Source of the DNA: Pseudomonas sputi | GTDB taxonomy: Bacteria; Pseudomonadota; Gammaproteobacteria; Pseudomonadales; Pseudomonadaceae | Length of the DNA stretch: 64,000 nt | Assembly: GCF_021603585.1 (NCBI RefSeq) | Contig: NZ_BQHI01000022.1 | Span: 30,121 to 94,120 of the forward strand | Direction of reading: 5' to 3' | Shown here: piece by piece, positions 17,337 to 24,667 of the stretch | Layout: every line of letters starts with the position of its first letter | Numbering within the stretch: position 1 is the first letter of the stretch | The notes under the pieces: model-generated | Told to the model about the DNA's origin: nothing | The model's input: the letters and a program-made list of their open reading frames with translations, nothing else | The model's database searches: none | Position numbers and translations under genes: made by a program

Positions 17337-18022
17337 TCGGCGCCGAGCTGCTGTCGTCTGCGAGCCTGCTGCTGGGATGGTTGATTTACCTGCCGGTGCT
17401 GCTCTGGGCGATTGGCCGCGCGCCGTGGGTTGAGCTGTTCAGTGACAACCGCCGTCAGCACTTGCTGTTCGGCACGGTGTTCGCGTTGTTTCTGTTGTGG
17501 CTGGTGCGCAGGGATTTCGATACCGGCGTGTCTTACCACTTCATCGGCATGACGGCAGTGACGCTGCTGCTGGACTGGCCGCTGGCGATCGTCGGCGGAC
17601 TGATGGCGCAACTGGGGCTGGTGCTGTTGGGACGTCAGGATCTGGTGGCCGTCGGGGTCAACGGCGCCTTGTTGATTCTGTTGCCGGTGTTGATCACCGA
17701 ATGCGTGGCGATCCTGGTTGAGCGCGCACAACCGCGCAATCCGTTCGTGTACATCTTCTGTTCCGGTTTTTTCGCCGCGGCGCTGTCGGCGTTGTTGTGT
17801 CTGACGCTGAGCCTGACGTTGCTCTGGTACGACGGCCTCTTTGCCATGCCCGAATGGCTGGAAGATTTCATCGGTTACCTGTGGCTGCTGATTTTTCCCG
17901 AAGCCTTCATCAACGGCATGGTGGTCAGCGCTCTGGTGGTGTTCTGCCCGGAATGGCTGGAGACTTTCAACCGCACCCGCTACCTTTCGGCGCCGTGGAA
18001 GGACGACGATCCCAAGTCTTGA
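17333..18022 (+). CDS. CbiM/ECF-type permease-like membrane protein
   Basis: The 229-residue protein has about seven transmembrane segments. It carries the pattern of the CbiM (energy-coupling factor permease) family, especially SYHFIGMTAVTLLLDWPLAIVGG and FPEAFINGMVVSALVVF. Genuine CbiM/NikM proteins begin with Met-His, which coordinates the metal; here the N-terminus is MIGAELL, so cobalt or nickel transport is doubtful. No ATPase or T-component gene is adjacent. It is coupled by a four-base overlap to the secreted cysteine-free protein upstream. A transport or scaffold role is inference. Confidence 0.8.
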   Translation: MIGAELLSSASLLLGWLIYLPVLLWAIGRAPWVELFSDNRRQHLLFGTVFALFLLWLVRRDFDTGVSYHFIGMTAVTLLLDWPLAIVGGLMAQLGLVLLGRQDLVAVGVNGALLILLPVLITECVAILVERAQPRNPFVYIFCSGFFAAALSALLCLTLSLTLLWYDGLFAMPEWLEDFIGYLWLLIFPEAFINGMVVSALVVFCPEWLETFNRTRYLSAPWKDDDPKS

Positions 18023-18087
18023 TCCACATCAAATCCGCTCTGCGCGCGGCATTTCATGCTCGGCCAAATCCCTTCAGGAGCAGCGGC

Positions 18088-18303
18088 ATGAGCGTGTACG
18101 AGTGGGCGAGGCAGGAAACCCGGCAGAGTCTGGAGATGGCGCAGGAGGTAGGATTCGATCCGGGCCTGAGCCTGCGCGCCTTGCTCAGCGCGGTGGTGCA
18201 GCAGAGCAAGGCGGTGCGCAACGCCGAAGACCTGGCCGACGAGTTGCGTTTTCTGGCGGAAAACCTCGACGACGATCAGGACTACGGCTTCATGCGGCCC
18301 TGA
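18088..18303 (+). CDS. Conserved small protein of unknown function (71 aa)
   Basis: The ORF starts at ATG 18088 with CAGGAG eight bases upstream. It encodes a 71-residue acidic, helical protein (MSVYEWARQETRQSLEMAQ ... FLAENLDDDQDYGFMRP). A longer frame runs upstream inside the preceding gene, but the ribosome site and composition favour this start. It is convergent with yacG, whose stop is 6 bases away. I do not recognise the family beyond it being common between the pil operon and its neighbours in Pseudomonas. Confidence 0.78.
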   Translation: MSVYEWARQETRQSLEMAQEVGFDPGLSLRALLSAVVQQSKAVRNAEDLADELRFLAENLDDDQDYGFMRP

Positions 18304-18309
18304 ACAGGA

Positions 18310-18510
18310 TCAGTGACGCGGGTCGAAATCGCCCGAAAACAGTTCGTCCTCGGCATCCGGGGCGACCGGAATCTTGTGTTCTTCCGACGCCCAGGCGCCG
18401 AGGTCGATCAGTTTGCAGCGGTCCGAGCAGAACGGACGGAATTTGTTTTCCGGGGTGAATTCCACGGGCGCGCCGCAAGTCGGGCAGTTGACGGTTGGGG
18501 TCTGGCTCAT
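18310..18510 (-). CDS. yacG: DNA gyrase inhibitor / zinc-ribbon protein YacG
   Basis: The 66-residue protein has the four zinc ligands C9, C12, C28 and C32 (NCPTCG ... [15 protein letters not shown]), followed by an acidic C-terminal tail. YacG binds GyrB and inhibits gyrase in E. coli. It overlaps coaE by four bases (ATGA) as the last gene of the pilBCD-coaE-yacG operon. Whether gyrase inhibition is its main role here is unknown. Confidence 0.93.
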   Translation of the reverse strand: MSQTPTVNCPTCGAPVEFTPENKFRPFCSDRCKLIDLGAWASEEHKIPVAPDAEDELFSGDFDPRH

Positions 18511-19130
18511 GATTGGCCTCCGGATAATGTCAGGTAAAAGTGATGCAGGCGCTCGACCTCGCTGTGCAGCCAGGCGAGGTCGCGGTCGTTGACCACCACA
18601 TCGTCGGCACGGCTGACGCGGTCTTCGCGGCTGGACTGGGCCTTGAGGATCGCCTGGACCTGCTGTTCGCTGGTCTGGTCACGCTGCAAGGTGCGTTCGA
18701 TCTGCAGTTGTTGCGGGGCGTCGATCACCAGGATTCGCTGGGTCATCGCGTATTGCCCCGACTCGATCAGCAGCGGTGAAACCAGAATCGCGTAAGGCGA
18801 TTGTGCCAGCGCCAGGTGATGGGCGATTTCCTCAGCGATCAACGGATGCAGCAGGGCTTCGAGCCAGCGCCGTTGCTCCGGCACCTCGAAGATCAGTTTG
18901 CGCAGGGCCGCACGGTCCAGTGTGCCGTCGGCCTGCAGGACATCAGGACCGAAGTGTTCGGCGATCTTCGCCAGCGCCGGGCGGCCCGGTTCGACCACCC
19001 AGCGCGCCGCGTGATCGGCGTCCACCACGTGGACACCGAGATCGATGAAGTGCTGGGCGGCGGCGCTTTTGCCACTGCCGATGCCGCCGGTCAGGCCGAG
19101 AATCCAGGGTTTTTCCACAGGGGTATTCAT
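18507..19130 (-). CDS. coaE: Dephospho-CoA kinase CoaE
   Basis: Starting at 19130 the protein has 207 residues, with the P-loop [10 protein letters not shown] at residues 13-22 and the DADH segment at 37-40 that contacts dephospho-CoA. CoaE phosphorylates the 3'-hydroxyl of dephospho-CoA, the last step of coenzyme A synthesis. The frame stays open upstream into pilD, but this ATG directly precedes the kinase fold and overlaps the pilD stop by four bases. The pilD-coaE-yacG order is a conserved gammaproteobacterial linkage. Confidence 0.96.
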   Translation of the reverse strand: MNTPVEKPWILGLTGGIGSGKSAAAQHFIDLGVHVVDADHAARWVVEPGRPALAKIAEHFGPDVLQADGTLDRAALRKLIFEVPEQRRWLEALLHPLIAEEIAHHLALAQSPYAILVSPLLIESGQYAMTQRILVIDAPQQLQIERTLQRDQTSEQQVQAILKAQSSREDRVSRADDVVVNDRDLAWLHSEVERLHHFYLTLSGGQS

Positions 19131-19999
19131 TTCAAACCGACAAACTGCCAATAGAAGCCGGTTATTTGACCACCCCAGAGCAAGGCAATCCAGCCGGCAA
19201 TGGCCAGATACGGGCCGAAGGGGATCGGAGACGAGGTTTTCTGGTCGCGCAGCTTGAGCAAAATCACCCCGAGCACGGCACCCACCAGCGAAGACAGCAG
19301 GATGGTCAGCGGCAGAACCTGCCAGCCGCCCCAGGCCCCGAGCAGCGCCAGCAGCTTGAAATCGCCGTGGCCGATGCCGTCCTTGCCGGTGATCAGTTTG
19401 AACAGCCAGAACACCGACCACAGCGCCATGTAGCCCAGCACCGCGCCCCACAGTGCGTCGTGCAGCGACACGAACAGCTCGAAGCTGTTGACGATCAGCC
19501 CCAGCCACAGCAGCGGCAGCACCAGCACGTCGGGCAGCAACTGATGCTCGGTGTCGATCAGGCTCATGGCCAGCAGGCCCCAGGTCAGCACGATCAGCAG
19601 GCACGCCGGCCAGCCGAAACCCAGGTGCCAGGCGATGAACGCCGAGAGCAGGCCGCAGGCCAGTTCAGTCAGCGGGTAGCCCTTGCTGATCGGTGCTCTG
19701 CAACTTGAACAGCGCCCGCGCAGGAACACGTAACTCAACACGGGAATGTTTTCCCATGCGCGGATCCGGTGGTCACAGTGCGGGCATTGAGAGTGCGGCA
19801 GCATCAGGTTGTAGGTGGGCAACGGCGCTTCACCGGGCAGTCCCAGCACATCGTGGGCCTGCTGGCGCCATTCACGCTCGAGCATTTTCGGCAGGCGCCA
19901 GATCAGCACGTTGAGAAAACTGCCGACCACCAGCCCCAGCAGCAGGGCGGTGAAGACAAAGGCCAGCGGATACAGGCTGAGGAGTTCGTCGATAGGCAT
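19127..19999 (-). CDS. pilD: Prepilin leader peptidase / N-methyltransferase PilD
   Basis: The 290-residue, eight-helix membrane enzyme has the two cysteine pairs of the cytoplasmic zinc loop (CPHCD and CSSCR) and both catalytic aspartates: one in [12 protein letters not shown] and one in [14 protein letters not shown], the GxGD motif. It removes the leader from PilA, PilE and the other pilins and methylates the new N-terminal Phe; it also serves type II secretion pseudopilins. The gene is one base from the pilC start and overlaps coaE. Confidence 0.97.
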   Translation of the reverse strand: MPIDELLSLYPLAFVFTALLLGLVVGSFLNVLIWRLPKMLEREWRQQAHDVLGLPGEAPLPTYNLMLPHSQCPHCDHRIRAWENIPVLSYVFLRGRCSSCRAPISKGYPLTELACGLLSAFIAWHLGFGWPACLLIVLTWGLLAMSLIDTEHQLLPDVLVLPLLWLGLIVNSFELFVSLHDALWGAVLGYMALWSVFWLFKLITGKDGIGHGDFKLLALLGAWGGWQVLPLTILLSSLVGAVLGVILLKLRDQKTSSPIPFGPYLAIAGWIALLWGGQITGFYWQFVGLK

Positions 20000-20000
20000 G

Positions 20001-21218
20001 TCAGATCGCTGAGCCGAGTTGGAAGATCGGCAGGTACATCGCCACCACGAGGCCGCCGACGATCACCCCAAGCACCACCATGATGAATGGCTCCATCAGG
20101 CTGGTGAGGTTGTCGACCATGTTGTCCACCTCGTCCTCATAGAACCCCGCGACCTTGTCGAGCATCTCGTCCAGTGCGCCGGACTCTTCGCCGATGGCGG
20201 TCATCTGCACCGCCATGTTCGGAAAGATGCCGGTGGAGCGCATCGAGAAGTTCAGCTGCATGCCGGTGGAGACGTCCTGGCGGATGCGCAGCACGGCGCG
20301 CTTGAACACCACGTTGCCGGTGGCCCCGGCCACCGAGTCCAGGGCTTCCACCAACGGCACGCCGGCCGCGAAGGTGGTCGACAGGGTCCGGGCAAACCGC
20401 GCCACGGCGGACTTGTACATCAACGTGCCCACCAGCGGCAGCTTGAGAAACCAGGCATCGCGTCGGTCGCGCAAGGCCTGGGATTTTTTCAGGGCATGAC
20501 GGGTGCCGAAAAAACCGGCCACCAGCACACCGAGAATCGCCCACCACCCTTGTTGCATGAATTCGGACAGGCTAATCACCATCAACGTGAAGGCCGGCAG
20601 TTCGGCACCGAAGCCGGAGAACACCGACTGGAATTGCGGTACCACCTTGACCAGCAGAATCCCGGTCACCACCGCCGCCACCAGCACCACGGCGGCCGGG
20701 TAGGTCATGGCCTTCTTGATCTTGGCCTTGAGGCTTTCGCTCTTTTCCTTGTAGGTGGCGACCCGCTCCAGCAGGGTGTCCAGGGCGCCGGACTGCTCGC
20801 CGGCATCCACCAGATTGCAGTACAACTCGTCGAAATAGTGCGGCTTCTTGCGCAGCGCGGCGGCGAAGCTGTTGCCGGCGGCCACTTCCTGTTTAACCTC
20901 GTCCACCAGCTTGCGCATGGCCGGGTTTTCGAAGCCTTCGCCAATGATGTCGAATGACTGCAACAGCGGCACGCCGGCCTTCATCATGGTCGCCATCTGC
21001 CGGGTGAACAGGGCAATGTCCTGAGCCCTGATGCGCTTGCCGAAGCTCAGCAGCGAGGCGGATTTCCTGCGCACCTTGCCCGGGTTGATGCCCTGCTTGC
21101 GCAATTGGGCCTTGATCAATGCAGGGTTCTGGCCGCTCAACTCGCCGGTCACCTTGCTGCCTTTGCGGTCCGTGCCTTCCCAGGCGTAGACGCTGATTTT
21201 TGCTGCCTTGACCGCCAT
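20001..21218 (-). CDS. pilC: Type IV pilus inner-membrane platform protein PilC
   Basis: The 405-residue protein contains two GspF/T2SSF cytoplasmic helical bundles, at about residues 70-195 and 275-395, each followed by membrane helices (YPAAVVLVAAVVTGILLVKVVP and LMEPFIMVVLGVIVGGLVVAMYLP). PilC couples the PilB motor to pilin insertion. Two bases separate it from pilB and one from pilD, so the three are one operon. Confidence 0.97.
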   Translation of the reverse strand: MAVKAAKISVYAWEGTDRKGSKVTGELSGQNPALIKAQLRKQGINPGKVRRKSASLLSFGKRIRAQDIALFTRQMATMMKAGVPLLQSFDIIGEGFENPAMRKLVDEVKQEVAAGNSFAAALRKKPHYFDELYCNLVDAGEQSGALDTLLERVATYKEKSESLKAKIKKAMTYPAAVVLVAAVVTGILLVKVVPQFQSVFSGFGAELPAFTLMVISLSEFMQQGWWAILGVLVAGFFGTRHALKKSQALRDRRDAWFLKLPLVGTLMYKSAVARFARTLSTTFAAGVPLVEALDSVAGATGNVVFKRAVLRIRQDVSTGMQLNFSMRSTGIFPNMAVQMTAIGEESGALDEMLDKVAGFYEDEVDNMVDNLTSLMEPFIMVVLGVIVGGLVVAMYLPIFQLGSAI

Positions 21219-21220
21219 GT

Positions 21221-22921
<1,701 letters not shown>

Positions 22922-22966
22922 GGGGGTTCCACGTGCTTGCCGTTCATGACTTATAGCCTAGTCAAG

Positions 22967-23009
22967 TGACAGCGCCACACACGCGCAGTGCAGGTGACAA
23001 AAAGTGTCA
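22967..23009. promoter_or_regulatory. Putative PilR-binding sites upstream of pilA
   Basis: Three TGTCA/TGACA half-sites occur at 22967-22971, 22995-22999 and 23005-23009; the last two form the dyad TGACA-N5-TGTCA. P. aeruginosa PilR recognises repeated TGTC-containing sites about 80-120 bases upstream of pilA. Here the dyad is about 108 bases before the predicted start, so the position fits. Binding has not been shown. Confidence 0.6.
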
Positions 23010-23082
23010 GATAGTGCGGCTACGGGTTGTAGGAATTGGCACGTCAGCCGGATGGCGTCCAGTGGGCCGGGCCTTCAACGGC

Positions 23083-23099
23083 TTGGCACGGGCTGTGCT
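23083..23099 (+). promoter_or_regulatory. Sigma-54 (-24/-12) promoter of pilA
   Basis: TTGGCACGGGCTGTGCT has GG at -24 and GC at -12 with the exact 12-base periodicity of RpoN promoters. The predicted start near 23110 gives a leader of about 38 bases before the pilA ATG. Confidence 0.85.
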
Positions 23100-23147
23100 G
23101 AGTCCTGTTCAGATCATGAGATTCCGACTCATGCATGGAGCGTGTCT

Positions 23148-23564
23148 ATGAATAAACAACAGGGTTTCACTCTGATCGAGCTGCTGATCGTTGTGGCGAT
23201 CATCGGTATTCTCGCGACGGTGGCGCTGCCGCAGTATTCCAAATACCAGGCGCGGTCGAAGGTGACGGCGGGGTTGGCGGAGATATCGGCGATGAAGGTG
23301 CCGTATGAGGATGTCATCAATTCCGGTACTGCCCCCACTACAGCCAATACCGGACCTGGCGGTGCTGCCGCTACCAGTAACTGCACGTTGGCCGTTACTG
23401 GTACAGCATCGACTGGCGCTGGGACAATCGTGTGCACATTGGTCAACGCGCCCGCACCCGTGCTGAGTAAGACCATTACTCTGACCCGTGACGCGACCAC
23501 GGGCTGGACTTGCACCAGTACCGCCGCGCAGGAGTACCTGCCCAAACAATGCACGGGCGCTTGA
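23148..23564 (+). CDS. pilA: Major type IV pilin PilA
   Basis: The ATG at 23148 (GGAGCGTGTCT upstream) starts a six-residue leader (MNKQQG) followed by [16 protein letters not shown] with Phe+1 and Glu+5; longer frames upstream are rejected because they would bury the leader. The 138-residue prepilin has four cysteines (SNCTL, TIVCT, GWTCT, KQCTG). The last pair would form the C-terminal D-loop. The head is rich in Thr, Ala and Gly ([21 protein letters not shown]), the variable surface typical of major pilins. It is divergent from pilB and controlled by a sigma-54 promoter. Confidence 0.95.
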   Translation: MNKQQGFTLIELLIVVAIIGILATVALPQYSKYQARSKVTAGLAEISAMKVPYEDVINSGTAPTTANTGPGGAAATSNCTLAVTGTASTGAGTIVCTLVNAPAPVLSKTITLTRDATTGWTCTSTAAQEYLPKQCTGA

Positions 23565-23584
23565 TCCAATCACTGTGACACCGC

Positions 23585-23611
23585 GCCCCGCCGAACCGGC
23601 GGGGCTTTTTT
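23585..23611 (+). terminator. Rho-independent terminator of pilA
   Basis: GCCCCGCC / GGCGGGGC hairpin with a GAACC loop and six T residues, 20 bases after the pilA stop. Confidence 0.92.
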
Positions 23612-23659
23612 GCACGAAAAATCTACGGGAATCATGGCCTTAAGCCGCCAGCTACAGTC

Positions 23660-23704
23660 TGCAAGTTGCATGCAGTTAAATCACTGGTCATGCAATTTGC
23701 ATGA
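23660..23704. promoter_or_regulatory. Pair of dyads upstream of a sigma-54 promoter
   Basis: TGCAAGTTGCA (23660-23670) and TCATGCAATTTGCATGA (23688-23704, a 17-base palindrome) share the core TGCAA-N-TTGCA. Their centres are 31 bases apart, about three helical turns. They lie in an AT-rich region about 65-110 bases before the -24 element at 23768, the usual place for an NtrC-family activator. I cannot name the activator. Confidence 0.6.
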
Positions 23705-23766
23705 TTCCGAAAAATCATATATTTCATAAGTAATTGATTTATATGGATTTATTTTGTGTTTCAAAG

Positions 23767-23783
23767 TTGGCACAGCGTTCGCA
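23767..23783 (+). promoter_or_regulatory. Sigma-54 (-24/-12) promoter of the BON-domain gene
   Basis: TTGGCACAGCGTTCGCA has GG and GC dinucleotides 12 bases apart, matching TGGCACR-N4-TYGCA. The predicted start near 23794 leaves a 55-base leader before the ATG at 23849. Confidence 0.75.
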
Positions 23784-23848
23784 ACTACCTGAGTAACCCT
23801 GCTGACAAGACAACCAGCAGACTTTCCAGAAAAACAGGAGTTACTCGT

Positions 23849-24205
23849 ATGAAGAAGTTCGCTATCACTGCCGCTGCTGCTACCGCGCTGACCCTGACCA
23901 TGGCTTCGGGTGCATTTGCTCAATCGACTCAGACCTCTCAGGCGCCAATGACCCTGGCTGCCGGTGAAGTCACCCAAGCGAAAGAAGCGACCTCCGATAC
24001 CTGGATCACTACCAAAGTGAAAGCGGATCTGGTCACCGAAAAAGGTATCCCAGGCACTGATATCAAAGTTGAAACCAACAAAGGCGTCGTTTCCCTGTCT
24101 TCCACTGTTGCAGTGACAGAGGCGCAGAAAACCACCGCCGTTGCCATCGCCAAGAAAATCAAAGGCGTGAAAGCGGTCTCCGCTGACGGCCTGAAAGCCG
24201 AGTAA
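23849..24205 (+). CDS. Exported single-BON-domain protein
   Basis: The ATG at 23849 (ACAGGAGTTACTCGT upstream) gives a 118-residue protein with a clear signal peptide (MKKFAITAAAATALTLTMASGAFA). An in-frame Met at 23756 would hide it. The mature part is one BON domain (WITTKVKADLVTEKGIPGTDIKVETNKGVVSLSSTV) similar to half of OsmY. BON proteins are periplasmic and linked to envelope stress or phospholipid contact. It stands alone between terminators and has its own putative sigma-54 promoter. The function is inferred only at the family level. Confidence 0.88.
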   Translation: MKKFAITAAAATALTLTMASGAFAQSTQTSQAPMTLAAGEVTQAKEATSDTWITTKVKADLVTEKGIPGTDIKVETNKGVVSLSSTVAVTEAQKTTAVAIAKKIKGVKAVSADGLKAE

Positions 24206-24312
24206 GGCAAGGCTTCTCGCCTGGACCGGGAGAAGACGCGACAGGCGGGCCGAGCAATATGTCTGCCGCACTTTAGAGTTCATGCGACCGGCCACACGGA
24301 ATGTGGCCATTG

Positions 24313-24345
24313 CAGGCCCCGGCACATGTGTCGGGGCCTGTTTTA
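24313..24345 (+). terminator. Rho-independent terminator after the BON gene
   Basis: CAGGCCCCGGCACA / TGTGTCGGGGCCTG long hairpin followed by TTTTATTT, about 110 bases after the BON stop codon. Confidence 0.85.
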
Positions 24346-24370
24346 TTTCAGGGGCAGAAAAGCGGGGAAG

Positions 24371-24667
24371 TCAGTTGCCGCGCTTGCTGTTGATCTGTCT
24401 CAGGCGATTGCCTTCAAAGCGCAGGTACTGGTACATACCGTTGCTCGGGCCGTAGGTCCATTCCTCGACCTGAAACTCTTCACGACGGTTGGCGCTGCGC
24501 TTGTAACCGAGCAGATCGCGACTGACCGGCTCGCCACATTTTTGCAGCACCTCGCTGGCGCGATCGCCGAGGCTCACCAGTTGGCTGCCGCAGCGCAGGG
24601 TATCGGACGCCGCAGCCTGGCTGGCGATCAGCGTCAGCCCCAGTGCAGTCAGCCACTTGCTGTTCAT
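24371..24667 (-). CDS. DUF2845 domain-containing exported protein
   Basis: The ATG at 24667 overlaps the stop of the upstream DUF748 gene (TGATG) and gives 98 residues. A signal peptide (MNSKWLTALGLTLIASQAAA) precedes a small domain with two cysteines (LRCGSQLVSLGDRASEVLQKCGEP) and an aromatic WTYGPSNGMYQYLRFEG stretch, the DUF2845 pattern. It is probably periplasmic with one disulphide. Translational coupling to the DUF748 envelope protein suggests shared expression. The function is unknown. Confidence 0.88.
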   Translation of the reverse strand: MNSKWLTALGLTLIASQAAASDTLRCGSQLVSLGDRASEVLQKCGEPVSRDLLGYKRSANRREEFQVEEWTYGPSNGMYQYLRFEGNRLRQINSKRGN

